Assembly (NCBI RefSeq): GCF_000011385.1
Contig: NC_005125.1
Location: forward strand, 2,294,001-2,358,000
Source: Gloeobacter violaceus PCC 7421
GTDB lineage: Bacteria; Cyanobacteriota; Cyanobacteriia; Gloeobacterales; Gloeobacteraceae
Length of the DNA: 64,000 nt
Direction: 5' to 3'
How positions within the stretch are numbered: the first letter of the stretch is position 1; each line of letters begins with the position of its first letter. The notes under the pieces were generated by a model. The model was not told the origin of the DNA, made no database searches, and saw nothing but the letters and a program-made list of their open reading frames with translations. Below are positions 1-9,291 of this stretch, in pieces. The position numbers and the translations under genes are program-made.

Positions 1-624
1 CGTCAACAAAATCTTTGTGCCGATTGGCGGGCGGTGGCAATCTTTCCAGAGCAGTCACAGGATGTCGACGTACCCGAGAGTCTACGGGATCTCGCGGATG
101 GCCCGCGCTTTAAACGAGTATATTTAAATACTTTGAGGGTCACGGAGGCAAGCTCCCTGAGATTGGGATTGGTAGAATTGATAGCGATCAAAGATGAAGG
201 CGATTTCATTGAGGGTGCCCGTCAGCTACTGCGCAGGACACGGCAGCAAACAGTTGCCGAGCAGGAGGGTATACGGCTTTTGGGGTTGATCGAAACGGTA
301 ATTGTTTACAAGCTTTCGTATAGCCGGGAGGAAATCGAAGCCATGTTTGGACTGGAAGAGTTAAAGAAAACCCGTTACTTTCAAGAGGTTGCTGAGGAGG
401 CAAGGCAAAAGGGGCTGCAGGAAGGACGGCAGGAAGGACGGCAGGAAGGTGAGCTGACCCTGATTGTACGCATACTGACAAAGAAGTTTGGCACTCTGGA
501 ACCAGAAATCTCGGAGAAATTAAGGCGAATGACTATTCAGCAGCTGGAGACTTTTGCCGAGGCTTCTCTGGATTTTGCGAATATCGCTCAACTCAATGCC
601 TGGTTAGAGGAAAGCGGCTCCTAA
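1..624 (+). CDS. DUF2887/DUF4351 protein (Rpn/PD-(D/E)XK-like family), 5' end cut by window
   Basis: The reading frame is open from base 1 (…ADWRAVAIFPEQ…), so the gene begins outside the window; a GTG at 34 is in frame but lies inside the conserved region and is unlikely to be the start. The visible part resembles the C-terminal half of cyanobacterial DUF2887 proteins, related to the Rpn recombination-promoting nuclease/putative transposase group. It ends in a DUF4351-like helical tail from about residue 140 of the visible part. A linker of near-repeated Gly-Arg-Gln-Glu residues is encoded by a 12-bp tandem repeat at 418-449. The nuclease core would lie upstream and cannot be checked. Cellular role unknown. 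Confidence 0.75.
   Translation, partial: RQQNLCADWRAVAIFPEQSQDVDVPESLRDLADGPRFKRVYLNTLRVTEASSLRLGLVELIAIKDEGDFIEGARQLLRRTRQQTVAEQEGIRLLGLIETVIVYKLSYSREEIEAMFGLEELKKTRYFQEVAEEARQKGLQEGRQEGRQEGELTLIVRILTKKFGTLEPEISEKLRRMTIQQLETFAEASLDFANIAQLNAWLEESGS
418..449 (+). repeat. 12-bp tandem repeat inside the DUF4351 linker
   Basis: Two full copies and a partial third copy of caggaaggacgg encode an EGRQ-type linker between the DUF2887 and DUF4351 parts. Repeats of this kind at this place are common in the family and allow length variation of the linker. Confidence 0.8.
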
Positions 625-675
625 AAGTTAGCCAGGTGAGTGGCAGACCAAAGTTAGCCAGGTGAGTGGCAGACC
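624..675. repeat. Perfect 26-bp tandem duplication of the VOC gene 3' end
   Basis: Two adjacent identical 26-bp units cover 624-649 and 650-675. The right unit holds the last codons (His-Ser-Pro-Gly) and TAA stop of the minus-strand VOC gene. The left unit is an extra copy filling the gap to the stop of the upstream plus-strand gene. It looks like a recent slippage or repair duplication. Confidence 0.9.
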
Positions 676-1031
676 GCTTCAAGGCGGTGGCCGTCGGGAT
701 CGATAACGAAGGCGGCGTAGTAGTTGGGGTGGTAGTGGGGGCGCGGTCCCGGCGGGCCATCGTCTTTGCCTCCGGCCGCCAGGGCGGTCCGGTAAAAGGC
801 ATCGACGTGGGTGCGGCTGTTGGCCTGGAAAGCCAGGTGGTTGCCCTGGACAGCCTGGACGGCCGCTTCGGGTTGGTAATGCAACCAGAAAACCGGGCGT
901 CCGCTCGGCCCGTAAGCCGCTCCTTTGGGAAAGCGAAAAGCGCGCTGGCAGCCCAGAGAAGCCAGTGCCGCATCGTAAAAGGCAATGCTCACCTCTAGAT
1001 CCCGGATACCGACGGAGATGTGATCGAACAT
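654..1031 (-). CDS. VOC family (glyoxalase/dioxygenase superfamily) protein
   Basis: This is a 125-residue single vicinal-oxygen-chelate module, the usual length for this group. The N-terminus (MFDHISVGIRDLE) is the typical first beta-alpha unit. Candidate metal ligands are His4, His65 (in GNHLAF) and Glu118 (in HRLEAV), the usual positions in glyoxalase-like folds. The ATG at 1031 is the natural start because the conserved fold begins at once. The substrate cannot be deduced. It ends inside the 26-bp tandem duplication and is 8 bp from the downstream end of the next minus-strand gene, so the two may be co-transcribed. Confidence 0.85.
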   Translation of the reverse strand: MFDHISVGIRDLEVSIAFYDAALASLGCQRAFRFPKGAAYGPSGRPVFWLHYQPEAAVQAVQGNHLAFQANSRTHVDAFYRTALAAGGKDDGPPGPRPHYHPNYYAAFVIDPDGHRLEAVCHSPG

Positions 1032-1039
1032 GGGTACTC

Positions 1040-2992
1040 CTAATTCTCTGCGCGCACGAGGCTGGTACGCAGTTGGGCCTCCAGTTGCGCTTCGCTTTCA
1101 ATGGGCTCTAGACAGCGCAGCCCCTCGCACACCAGTGCGACAGCAGGCTTGACATCGACCGCCTTGAAGACGGCCGTCGGCCAGTAGCCGCGCAGCAACT
1201 CGGCGATGCGCTCCGGATCGGACTGCACCAGCACCTGGTTGCGGTACCAGTCGTAACCTGCCAACAGCGACGGGCCGGCGCGGGGAACTTCAGCCAGGAT
1301 GCGGGCGAATTGCCGCAGCAGCGCCTCGGCCGCCTCCAGGTAAGCAGGTTCGTCGGTGAGCAAAAACAGTCGCACCAGGTTGGCGGCGGCGAGCCCGTTG
1401 GCCGCCGGGGTGGCGCTGTCTTGAAAGTCTTTTTCGCGGATGAGCAAATCAGGACCGGACGGAGCGCTGAAGTAACCGCCCATTTCCAGATCCCAGAGCC
1501 GCTCGTCCATCTGTTGCTGCAAGGCGCGGGCCGCCTCCAGCCATTCGCCCTGCTGCGTGCTCACGTACAGATCGATCAGGGCTTTGATAAAGCAGGCGTA
1601 GTCTTCAGCGTGAGCCGGGATGGCCGGTTCGCCGTCATAGTTGAGGCGATAAAATTCACCCGGCGCGCGCTGGTGCTCCAGGATGAAGCGCGCGGCGCCC
1701 ACGGCCGTCTCGCGGTACTCCGGCCGCCCAAAGACGTCGGCGGCACGGTTGAGCCCCGCGATCATCAGCGCGTTCCAGGAGACGATGAGCTTGGTATCGG
1801 TGGCGGCGGGCACTCGGCGGCTGCGCACCCCGAAAAGCTTTGTCAGGGCAGTTTCGACCACCGGTGCGAGCACATCGCCGCTGCGGCGCTGCAGTACGGT
1901 CGTGCGGCCCTCGAAGTTGCCCTCGGCAGAGAGAAAAAAGGCCGATTCCAGGGCGGCCAGTTCCTCGCCACTCAATATCTCCTGCAGCTCGGAAGCACTC
2001 CAGACGTAGAATTTGCCTTCCTCGCCCTCAGAATCGGCATCCTGAGCAGCGTAAAAGTAACCGCGTCCGTCGGTCATCTCGCGCAGGAGCCAGCGATGGG
2101 TAAACTCGACCGCCCGCTCAAAAGCTGGAATATGCAGTCCCGAGGCCCACAAATCGCTTAAAAATTCGACAATCTGGCCGTTGTCGTAGAGCATCTTCTC
2201 GAAGTGAGGTACCGTCCAGGTGCCGTCCACGGTGTAACGGTGAAAGCCGCCTCCGACATGATCGAAGATGCCGCCGGTGGCCAGGTCTTCGCCCCGCTCG
2301 CAGGCGCTCTGGGCCAGTTCCACCTCCAGAAAGCGACCCATGCGCAGGGCAAACCCGGCGTGGGGGATCATCGGGAAGCTCGGACCCATCCCATCGCGGG
2401 CAAGCAGGGCGCGAAGCGGAGGAACGGCCCGCCGCAACGGGTCCGGCGGCAGTTCCGAGAGCGGTTGTAGGCGGGTGGCCGCTTCGAGGGCGCCCAGCAT
2501 CCGCTCTTTGTGATCGCCCAGCCGCTCGCGCTGGCCACGGTAGTAGTCGTGGATGGCTTCGAGCACCCGCAAGAAGCCGGGGCGGCCGTAGCGATCCTGC
2601 ACCGGAAAGTAGGTGCCGCCATAAAAAGGCACCAGATCGCCGGGGGTGAGAAAAATATTGAGCGGCCAGCCCCCCTGCTGGTTCATCAACTGCAGCGCCT
2701 GCATATAGATCGCATCGATGTCGGGCCGCTCCTCACGGTCGACTTTGATGGCCACGAAGTGGGCATTCATGAATCCCGCGATCTCAGGGTCGGAAAACGC
2801 CTCGTTCTCCATGACCGTGCACCAGTGGCAGCTCGAATAACCGATCGAGACAAATAGCGGCTTGTCCTCGTGCTCGGCTTTTGCCAGGGCTTCCGGTCCC
2901 CAGGGCAGCCAGTCGATCGGGTTATAGGCGTGCTTGCGCAGATACAGCGACTTTTCGTGCAGCAGGCGGTTGGGTGTGGCCGGTGTACTCAT
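1040..2992 (-). CDS. Thioredoxin domain-containing protein (DUF255, YyaL/SPATA20 family)
   Basis: A 650-residue protein, close to the usual length of the family. The N-terminal thioredoxin-like domain (about residues 5-170) has the motif [10 protein letters not shown] with Cys55 and Cys58. The remainder is an alpha/alpha barrel like that of N-acylglucosamine 2-epimerases, with the family motif GGGFHRY and HFEKMLYDN around residues 245-270. Members are widespread and mostly uncharacterised; a role in thiol redox or in sugar/nucleoside handling has been suggested for relatives but is not shown here. It may share a transcript with the downstream VOC gene. Confidence 0.9.
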   Translation of the reverse strand: MSTPATPNRLLHEKSLYLRKHAYNPIDWLPWGPEALAKAEHEDKPLFVSIGYSSCHWCTVMENEAFSDPEIAGFMNAHFVAIKVDREERPDIDAIYMQALQLMNQQGGWPLNIFLTPGDLVPFYGGTYFPVQDRYGRPGFLRVLEAIHDYYRGQRERLGDHKERMLGALEAATRLQPLSELPPDPLRRAVPPLRALLARDGMGPSFPMIPHAGFALRMGRFLEVELAQSACERGEDLATGGIFDHVGGGFHRYTVDGTWTVPHFEKMLYDNGQIVEFLSDLWASGLHIPAFERAVEFTHRWLLREMTDGRGYFYAAQDADSEGEEGKFYVWSASELQEILSGEELAALESAFFLSAEGNFEGRTTVLQRRSGDVLAPVVETALTKLFGVRSRRVPAATDTKLIVSWNALMIAGLNRAADVFGRPEYRETAVGAARFILEHQRAPGEFYRLNYDGEPAIPAHAEDYACFIKALIDLYVSTQQGEWLEAARALQQQMDERLWDLEMGGYFSAPSGPDLLIREKDFQDSATPAANGLAAANLVRLFLLTDEPAYLEAAEALLRQFARILAEVPRAGPSLLAGYDWYRNQVLVQSDPERIAELLRGYWPTAVFKAVDVKPAVALVCEGLRCLEPIESEAQLEAQLRTSLVRAEN

Positions 2993-3022
2993 CGAGCGCC
3001 CCAGAAAACCGACACTTTCAAG

Positions 3023-3910
3023 CTACACCGCCAGAGCGGCGGCAGGCTCGATGTTGCGCAACGCCAGGGCGGGCACCGTCCGCTTGGCAAGGCCCGTGAG
3101 CACCGCACCGGGGCCGATTTCCACCAGCTCGGTGATCCCCGAATCGGCCATGCGCAAGATCGTCTCGCGCCAGCGCACCGGATGATCGATCTGCCGGCGC
3201 AGCAGCTCGCGCATCGAGGCGACATCGGCCACTGGCCGGGTCGGATCGGCGTTGAACAGCACCGGGATGTGCGCGGGATGCAACTCGGCCCTGGCAAGCA
3301 CGGCGGCAAATTCGGCGGCGGCCGGAGCCATCAAAGGCGAATGAAAGGCGCCGCTTACCGCAAGCGGAATCACCCGTTTGGCCCGGATGGCCGCGGAAAC
3401 CTCCGCCACGCGCTCCGGCTCGCCGGAGATGACCACCTGCATCGGGTTGTTGTCATTGGCGATCACCACCCCGGGCCGCTCGGCGCACAGCTTTTCGAGT
3501 TTGTCGCGATCGAAGCCGACGATGGCGCTCATCGCCCCGGCCTGCTGGGCGTCCATCAGCCGGGCGCGCTCGGCCACCAGTTCCAGACCCGTCTCAAAAT
3601 CGAAGACCGCCGCCGCCCACAACGCCGCGTACTCGCCCAGCGAATGGCCGGCCACCAGCGCCGGCTCGCCAAGTTCGCCCTGCTTGCGCGCGCGCTGGGC
3701 GAGGGCCACACAGACGGTAAATAGAGCAGGCTGGGTGTAGAGGGTACGGTCGAGGCGCTCTTGCGGCCCGGCGCACACCGCCGCCACCGACCAGCCCAAG
3801 ATCCCAGATGCCCGCTCAAACAGTGCGGCCGTGTCGGGATGGCCGCTCAGCGCATCGGCCATCCCAACGACCTGCGAACCTTGCCCTGGAAAGATCCAGG
3901 CTGTCGCCAT
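3023..3910 (-). CDS. fabD: Malonyl-CoA:ACP transacylase
   Basis: FabD moves the malonyl group from CoA to acyl carrier protein, supplying chain-extender units for fatty-acid synthesis in the cytoplasm. The 295-residue length is typical. Visible motifs are the glycine-rich start FPGQGSQ, the nucleophile elbow GHSLGEYAAL with Ser90, Arg115/Arg117 in ERARLM, and the catalytic His190 in SGAFHSPLM. The start is an ATG at 3910. It is not beside other fab genes; the neighbour is the DUF255 gene 30 bp downstream on the same strand. Confidence 0.96.
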   Translation of the reverse strand: MATAWIFPGQGSQVVGMADALSGHPDTAALFERASGILGWSVAAVCAGPQERLDRTLYTQPALFTVCVALAQRARKQGELGEPALVAGHSLGEYAALWAAAVFDFETGLELVAERARLMDAQQAGAMSAIVGFDRDKLEKLCAERPGVVIANDNNPMQVVISGEPERVAEVSAAIRAKRVIPLAVSGAFHSPLMAPAAAEFAAVLARAELHPAHIPVLFNADPTRPVADVASMRELLRRQIDHPVRWRETILRMADSGITELVEIGPGAVLTGLAKRTVPALALRNIEPAAALAV

Positions 3911-3973
3911 AACAATCCCTCGTTTTATTCACAAGGGATCATCCTAACCTGTTTGCGATCCCCGCGTCTAACG

Positions 3974-5314
3974 CTAGCGCGCGGTGAGGCGCAGCGCCTT
4001 GTCGAGGCGCACCAGGATGAACTCGTTGTCATCGGCTACCCCCGGCGTGCGGCCGACGCTGCCGGGGAAGTTGTTGTCGTTGGCCACCAACAGCAGGCGC
4101 GGGGCGATGGGCAGCACGCTCTCGATGGTCACAAACGGAAAGGTGAACGCGCCGTTGGTAGTGCCGTTGCCCCCGACGTTGTTGGGATCGGGGATGTTCA
4201 GCAGGTCCACCACCACTTCCTTCTCGACGAAGCCCTGGCTGTCGAGTTTGCGGAGGTTGATCTTGTAGATGCGCTTGAACTGGGCGGGGTCGGTAAAGGC
4301 GGGGTTGTTGGGGTCTCCCTGCTTGCCGTCGCGCTCGATCACCAGAAACTCGCTGTCGTTGATGGCGGTCAATTCGCCGATCGCCTGGCCCGACTCGGTG
4401 GTGTTCTCCATGCGGTAGAAGAAAATTTTGCCGGTGTAGGTTTTGGTGGCCAGGTCGAACTCGTTGATGATGAGGCGGTTGCGGTCGGGGTCATCGGTCA
4501 GGGGGCCTTCGAGGAGCGCGTAGAGCTTGTCGCCGCTCGCGTTGAGGGCGAGGCCCTCGAAGCCGCGCGAGCCGCCCAGGTTGGGGGTAGCCCCGTTCAA
4601 TAGCGGATTGTCAGGCGATTGGACCAGCGGATTGGTGCCCAAGCCCCCGAAGTTGGGAAGGGCTACCGGCGCATCGAGTAGTTCGCCGGTGGCCGAAAAG
4701 TGCAGTAAGAACGGCCCGAACTCCTCACCCACCCAGAAGGTGCCGTCTGGGACTTTGCGGAAAGATTCAAGGTCGAAATCCGCCCCGGTCAACAGCCGGT
4801 TGTTCTTGATACCCGGATCGACGGGGATGGTGCTGGTGGGATAGTAAGTGGCCTGCTCCGCCACGATCGCGAAGCCCGCCTTCAAAGCCGGATCTTGAAG
4901 CTGCAGCCAGGTGGGAAAGTCAAAGGCCGGCAGCAGCGCGCCCGTGGCCAGGTCCACCGGAAAAACCCGGCCGCTGCCGCCTGTGGCGGTCTTGAAGTCG
5001 GGCCGCAGACCGTAGGAGCGCAGCAGGTAATCGGCGGAGTTGCTCTTGGCGCCAAAGCCGTTGTCGGAGAGCACCCGATAGGTGCCCGGCACGGGACCTG
5101 CGATCACCGAGGAAACGCCCTGGACGGGCTGGCGAAACAGATACGGGGCGACGATGCCGTTGCCGCCGGTGGTGAACTGGCCGGAGGTGGGACCGAAGGC
5201 GTAGGTCTCGGCAGGCAGCACCGCCCGGCCCACCAGTTCGGTCGCTCCGGCGGCACCAGCGGACGCTCCTGCAACGCAGACCGCGAGGAGCATGCCGATC
5301 GTTGTATTTTTCAT
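3974..5314 (-). CDS. Secreted esterase-like activity of phytase family protein
   Basis: The product matches the phytase-like beta-propeller family often annotated as 'esterase-like activity of phytase'. Motifs include RGFEGLALN, WVGEEFGPF and VANDNNF. I place the start at the ATG 5314 because a Sec signal peptide follows directly (MKNTTIGMLLAVCVAGASA…); an upstream in-frame TTG at 5353 would put 13 residues before it. The mature protein would be periplasmic or extracellular, about 420 residues, and could release phosphate from organic esters. Substrate is unproven. Downstream is fabD on the same strand after 63 bp. Confidence 0.85.
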   Translation of the reverse strand: MKNTTIGMLLAVCVAGASAGAAGATELVGRAVLPAETYAFGPTSGQFTTGGNGIVAPYLFRQPVQGVSSVIAGPVPGTYRVLSDNGFGAKSNSADYLLRSYGLRPDFKTATGGSGRVFPVDLATGALLPAFDFPTWLQLQDPALKAGFAIVAEQATYYPTSTIPVDPGIKNNRLLTGADFDLESFRKVPDGTFWVGEEFGPFLLHFSATGELLDAPVALPNFGGLGTNPLVQSPDNPLLNGATPNLGGSRGFEGLALNASGDKLYALLEGPLTDDPDRNRLIINEFDLATKTYTGKIFFYRMENTTESGQAIGELTAINDSEFLVIERDGKQGDPNNPAFTDPAQFKRIYKINLRKLDSQGFVEKEVVVDLLNIPDPNNVGGNGTTNGAFTFPFVTIESVLPIAPRLLLVANDNNFPGSVGRTPGVADDNEFILVRLDKALRLTAR

Positions 5315-5434
5315 TGCACTTTGCACCCAAACAAAACGCCGCTCACTGTACAACGCCCCCGGTATCGTGCCGTTAAGCCGGGGTTATCGGCCGGTTATCG
5401 GGCGGCCGTCCATCGCCGTTCGGGCCGCAGGGGG

Positions 5435-5440
5435 TATAAT
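5435..5440 (+). promoter_or_regulatory. Candidate -10 element (TATAAT)
   Basis: A consensus TATAAT lies 40 bp upstream of the ATG at 5481. No convincing -35 box sits 16-18 bp upstream, so promoter function is only plausible. Confidence 0.35.
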
Positions 5441-5480
5441 CGCCAGCGTTCGCGGCCTGCCCAGTGAGGAGGAGCCTGCC

Positions 5481-6032
5481 ATGCCCAGCAAACATTTGGT
5501 AAAGATCTTGCTTGCCGTCGCGGCAGTGGGTGCCTTCGCGCTCGAACCCGCCACCGCCCAGATTCCCAACCCCTTCCAGAGCGGCACCGCCGTCACCCCG
5601 GAGGCGGTGCGCAAGGTGCTGCAGGCAGTGGAGGCGGCGGGCCAAGCCAAAAATGTCGACGAAGTGCTCAGATACGTCGCCCCCTTTGCCACGCTCGAAT
5701 CGACCCTCGAAGGCATCGGCTACTCCCAGACGACGCGGGTGATAGGCAAAGAGCAGATCCGCGCCCGCCTGCTCGAATCGTTCGAGCGCCTCCAGAGTTC
5801 GGAGTATCTCGACAAAGAACAAAAAATCGACATCATCGACAACGGACAGGCAGCCATCGTCAGCAACGACACGATCGTTGGTGCCACACTCAAAGATGGC
5901 CGACGCTGGATCATCAACGGTCGCGACACTTACGTGCTCGGGCAGGTGGGGGGACAGTTGATGCTCACCGCGGGCGTCAGTTCCCGCAGTGCCGATGTGC
6001 GCCCGGCGGCGGATAAACCGGCATCTAAATAA
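5481..6032 (+). CDS. Secreted NTF2/SnoaL-like protein of unknown function
   Basis: I chose the ATG at 5481 because a strong ribosome-binding site (gaggagg) precedes it and the product starts with a Sec signal peptide (MPSKHLVKILLAVAAVGAFA…ATAQ). The 183-residue protein has an alpha-beta pattern like the NTF2/SnoaL fold: helical start, a TTRVIGKEQIRARL segment, then strands such as QAAIVSNDTIVG and RRWIINGRDTYVL. Such proteins are often ligand-binding or scaffold modules. Its TAA stop abuts the stop of the convergent gene with no bases between. Confidence 0.7.
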   Translation: MPSKHLVKILLAVAAVGAFALEPATAQIPNPFQSGTAVTPEAVRKVLQAVEAAGQAKNVDEVLRYVAPFATLESTLEGIGYSQTTRVIGKEQIRARLLESFERLQSSEYLDKEQKIDIIDNGQAAIVSNDTIVGATLKDGRRWIINGRDTYVLGQVGGQLMLTAGVSSRSADVRPAADKPASK

Positions 6033-6731
6033 TTACCCGCCAGAACCGGACACAAGCTTGGCAAGATCGGGCAGTTGCTTGAGCGCCTGCACCGTGCTGC
6101 CGCCCAACTGCCAGTTCTGGACGCTGCCGGTGTTGTAGAGCAGTTGCACCTGCAGTGTGCGGTTGGGCAGCTGGGCGATCGCCGTTTTCACCGGGGTGAG
6201 ATCGAAGCGGGTGCTGCCGGTGCTGCAGTCGACTTCCGGAAAGTACGTGCCCGGATCGGCGATGTAGCCTCCCCAGAAGCCGCCGTAAGGTCCAAAGCCC
6301 ACCGGACCGACGACGGCAGGCGGAATGTACCTGGGCGGGCTCACCTCCACTTGGCGGGCGCGCTTGGCGGCTAACACCTGGGTGATGCGCGCCAGCGGCT
6401 GGTTGTTGTCGAGCAGGATCATCTCGGTGAGGGTCGCCTGTTCGTTGGCGATGTCGCGCTCTTCGACGCAGTAGCGCACGGCGACTTCGAGGACGTTCTG
6501 GGTGGGAATGTCCACCCAGAGGCTCGAAAACCGCAGTTTCGGCTGGCTCGGGTTGAAGTCCTTGTCTTTGACTAAGTAGGCGGGGCCAACCGTGAACATC
6601 TGGCTGAAGGGGCCGTTTCTGGTGGCGACGGCCTCCTCGGTGGCGGTCGGTTGGGCCAGCACCGTGCGGGTCTCGATGGCGCAGCTCAGGATCGCTGCGC
6701 AAGCGAGGGCGGGGGGAAGGATTTTGAACAT
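6033..6731 (-). CDS. Hypothetical secreted protein
   Basis: A 232-residue product with an N-terminal signal peptide (MFKILPPALACAAILSCA…), so probably exported. The middle has a Pro/Gly-rich stretch (PPRYIPPAVVGPVGFGPYGG, residues about 133-155). Only three cysteines remain outside the signal. I do not recognise the family. The stop codons of this gene and the plus-strand neighbour touch (6030-6032 and 6033-6035). The malic enzyme gene starts its 3' end 62 bp upstream on the same strand but no operon evidence is seen. Confidence 0.6.
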   Translation of the reverse strand: MFKILPPALACAAILSCAIETRTVLAQPTATEEAVATRNGPFSQMFTVGPAYLVKDKDFNPSQPKLRFSSLWVDIPTQNVLEVAVRYCVEERDIANEQATLTEMILLDNNQPLARITQVLAAKRARQVEVSPPRYIPPAVVGPVGFGPYGGFWGGYIADPGTYFPEVDCSTGSTRFDLTPVKTAIAQLPNRTLQVQLLYNTGSVQNWQLGGSTVQALKQLPDLAKLVSGSGG

Positions 6732-6793
6732 CTGGGCTCTCCTGGCAATGCGTGCACAAGATTAGCCCGGACTTGTCCTCTTGCAAAGCGACT

Positions 6794-8182
6794 TTAGCGG
6801 GCGACGCCCGTGGCGCGGGCAGCCTGCTGCACGGCGGCCGAAACCGCCACAACCACGCGCCGGTCGAACACGCTCGGGATAATCGATTCGGGCGCAATTT
6901 CGTCGGGGCTCACCAGGGCGGCGATCGCCCGCGCGGCGGCCATCTTCATCTCCAGATTCACCCGGCGCGCGCGGCAGTCGAGGGCACCCCGGAAGATCCC
7001 CGGAAAAGCGAGCACGTTGTTGATCTGGTTGGGATAGTCGCTGCGGCCGGTGGCCATCACCGCCACCACCCCTTCGGCTTCTTCAGGCAAGATTTCGGGC
7101 ACCGGGTTGGCCATGGCGAAGACCACCGGGTCGGTCGCCATGCTCTGCACCATCGCGCGGCTGAGCACCCCCCCTTTGCTCACCCCCAAAAACACATCCG
7201 CCCCCGCCATGGCATCGGCCAGGGCGCCGGTCTGCTCGACGGCGACCGCACGCTTCTCGGCGTTCAAGTCGGCGCGCCCGGCGCTCACGATGCCGTGGGA
7301 ATCGCACATCACGATCGCCCGCGCCCCGGCGGCGGTGAGCAACTGGTGAATGGCGATCCCCGCCGCCCCCGCCCCATTGATGACGATCCGCACCGATGCG
7401 AGGGACTTGTCCACCAGCTTGAGGGCGTTTTCGAGGGCGGCGAGCACGACGATGGCGGTACCGTGCTGATCGTCGTGAAAGACCGGAATGTCGAGGCGCT
7501 CCTGCAGCAGGCGCTCGACTTCGAAGCAGCGCGGGGCGCTGATGTCTTCGAGGTTGATGCCGCCGAAGACAGTGCTTATGCGCACGGCGGTCTCGACAAT
7601 CTCATCGACATTCTGGGTGCTCAGGCAGACCGGAAAGGCGTCGATATTGGCGAATTCTTTGAACAACAGCGCCTTGCCCTCCATGACCGGCAACGCCCCG
7701 GCCGGGCCGATGTCGCCCAGCCCCAGTACCGCTGAGCCGTCGGTGAGGACCGCCACGGTGTTGCGCTTGATGGTCAGTTCATAGACCCGCTCCGGATTGC
7801 GGGCAATCGCCATGCAAATGCGCCCGACGCCGGGGGTGTAGGCCATCGCCAGATCCGAGCGCGTCCTGAGCGGAATTTTGCTGACGATCTGGATCTTGCC
7901 GCCCTGGTGGATCTGAAACGTCCGGTCGTCCACCTGCAGCAGCTTCAATTCGGGAATGGCGCTTACCCGCTCGGCGATTGCGTGGGCATGCTCCTCGCTG
8001 GTGGCATCGACGATGAGATCGCGCACGGTGTAGGCGCGCTCCTGCTCAATCAGCTCGATGTCGCCGATGTTGCCGCCCGCCTCGCCGATGGCGGCGGTTG
8101 CCTTGGCGAGCATCCCCGGCTGGTTGGGCAGGTGCAGGCGCAGGGTCAGGCTGAAGCTGGAATTGGGCGTGATCCGAGTCAT
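6794..8182 (-). CDS. NAD(P)-dependent malic enzyme with N-terminal ACT domain
   Basis: It should convert malate to pyruvate and CO2 with NAD(P)H formation. The 462-residue protein begins with an ACT ligand-binding domain (about residues 11-85). The catalytic part follows, with Tyr115 in AYTPGVG, Lys170 in VMEGKALLF, the metal site [22 protein letters not shown], and the dinucleotide loop GAGAAG at 270-275. I chose the ATG at 8182 since the ACT domain begins right after; an in-frame TTG at 8248 is less likely. The ACT domain suggests allosteric control by a small metabolite, possibly an amino acid. Confidence 0.9.
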   Translation of the reverse strand: MTRITPNSSFSLTLRLHLPNQPGMLAKATAAIGEAGGNIGDIELIEQERAYTVRDLIVDATSEEHAHAIAERVSAIPELKLLQVDDRTFQIHQGGKIQIVSKIPLRTRSDLAMAYTPGVGRICMAIARNPERVYELTIKRNTVAVLTDGSAVLGLGDIGPAGALPVMEGKALLFKEFANIDAFPVCLSTQNVDEIVETAVRISTVFGGINLEDISAPRCFEVERLLQERLDIPVFHDDQHGTAIVVLAALENALKLVDKSLASVRIVINGAGAAGIAIHQLLTAAGARAIVMCDSHGIVSAGRADLNAEKRAVAVEQTGALADAMAGADVFLGVSKGGVLSRAMVQSMATDPVVFAMANPVPEILPEEAEGVVAVMATGRSDYPNQINNVLAFPGIFRGALDCRARRVNLEMKMAAARAIAALVSPDEIAPESIIPSVFDRRVVVAVSAAVQQAARATGVAR

Positions 8183-8343
8183 GGGCGGCGCAAAACGAGA
8201 CGTCCAAGTATAGCCTGTGCCGAATTCCACCCCTGCTCCATCCGACAATAGCCGTCAAGCAATTGAAAGATCTCCCCGAGCTGGGAACAAAAAATCTAAT
8301 CCACGTCATAATATTTAACGTATCGTTGCCAAAAAGGTATCGA

Positions 8344-8847
8344 ATGCTTCGTAAATCCTTGCTCAGTGTCGCACTGGGCCTGCCCGTGCTGCTCGGCGCC
8401 TTCGCCCCCGCCGCCTTTGCCGGCGATATCGTCGACACGGCTGTCAAAGCCGGCGATTTTAAGACGTTGGTGACTGCCCTGCAGGCCACCGGTCTTGACA
8501 AGACCTTGAAGACCAAAGGTCCCTTCACGGTCTTCGCACCCACCGACGAAGCCTTCAAGAAGCTGCCGCCCGGCACGCTCGATGCCCTGCTTAAAGACAA
8601 AGCCAAGCTGACGAAGATCCTCACCTACCACGTCGTCTCAGGCAAGGTGCTCTCCTCCGCCCTCAAGCCCGGCTCGGTGAAAACCGTCGAGGGCGCCCCG
8701 GTGAAGGTGCAAATCGAAGGCGGCAAAGTCGAAGTGAACGAAGCCTATGTGACCAAGGCCGACATCACCGCCGACAACGGCGTCATCCACGTCATCGACT
8801 CGGTGCTGCTGCCCCCGGAAGGCGGCGCCATGAAGGGCAGCAACTAA
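8344..8847 (+). CDS. Secreted fasciclin (FAS1) domain protein
   Basis: The ATG at 8344 is followed by a clear Sec signal peptide ([13 protein letters not shown]…AFAPAAFA), giving a 167-residue precursor with a single FAS1 domain. Both conserved boxes are present: [10 protein letters not shown] and TYHVVSGK, ending in [15 protein letters not shown]1 proteins mediate cell-surface adhesion; single-domain secreted forms are common in cyanobacteria. A strong intrinsic terminator follows, so it is likely monocistronic. Confidence 0.92.
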   Translation: MLRKSLLSVALGLPVLLGAFAPAAFAGDIVDTAVKAGDFKTLVTALQATGLDKTLKTKGPFTVFAPTDEAFKKLPPGTLDALLKDKAKLTKILTYHVVSGKVLSSALKPGSVKTVEGAPVKVQIEGGKVEVNEAYVTKADITADNGVIHVIDSVLLPPEGGAMKGSN

Positions 8848-8871
8848 GCTTCCGGACTTTCAATCGCTCTG

Positions 8872-8896
8872 GGGCGCGGGCAACCGCGCCCTTTTT
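8872..8896 (+). terminator. Intrinsic terminator after the fasciclin gene
   Basis: Perfect 8-bp stem gggcgcgg/ccgcgccc with a 4-base loop (gcaa), followed at once by five T, starting 25 bp after the stop codon. Confidence 0.88.
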
Positions 8897-8904
8897 GCCG
8901 GATA

Positions 8905-9291
8905 TCAAGGCACTTTGTAGCCCGAGACGCGCAGGCGAAGTTGCCCCGCTCTGGGGTCGCGCTCGAAGATGAAGACGCCGGTTTCTGTTTCGCCGCCGGC
9001 CAAAAAGTCGATTTCTTGCTCGGCAACTTCACGGCTGCCTTCCGCCGAGCGCAGTTCGGCCTCTACGCGCACCGCTTCCGCCGTCTGGCCGCCTTGATTT
9101 TCGACTGCGAAGGGCACGTAAAACTGTCCGGCGGCGGAGCGCACCGCCCCGGCGGGGGCCGCCACGAGGACCGCCGCTTTGCCGTCCGAGGCAATCCAGT
9201 CATAGATGACCAATCCCACCAGCCCGGCGAGGATGGCAACGCACAGTCCGAAGCTGACCTGCTCGGCCAGGGTACGCTTCGGTGCATTCAC
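8905..9291 (-). CDS. TIGR02588 family protein (partner of TIGR02587)
   Basis: A 128-residue product starting at GTG 9291, which overlaps the stop of the upstream gene (GTGA), so translation is probably coupled. One membrane helix lies near the N-terminus (FGLCVAILAGLVGLVIYDWI). The rest is a beta-rich domain (FYVPFAVENQGGQTAEAVRV…) probably outside the membrane, looking like an Ig-type or DUF-type module. As I recall, TIGR02588 genes are always paired with TIGR02587 and are known from few bacteria, Gloeobacter among them. Function unknown. Confidence 0.82.
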   Translation of the reverse strand: MNAPKRTLAEQVSFGLCVAILAGLVGLVIYDWIASDGKAAVLVAAPAGAVRSAAGQFYVPFAVENQGGQTAEAVRVEAELRSAEGSREVAEQEIDFLAGGETETGVFIFERDPRAGQLRLRVSGYKVP

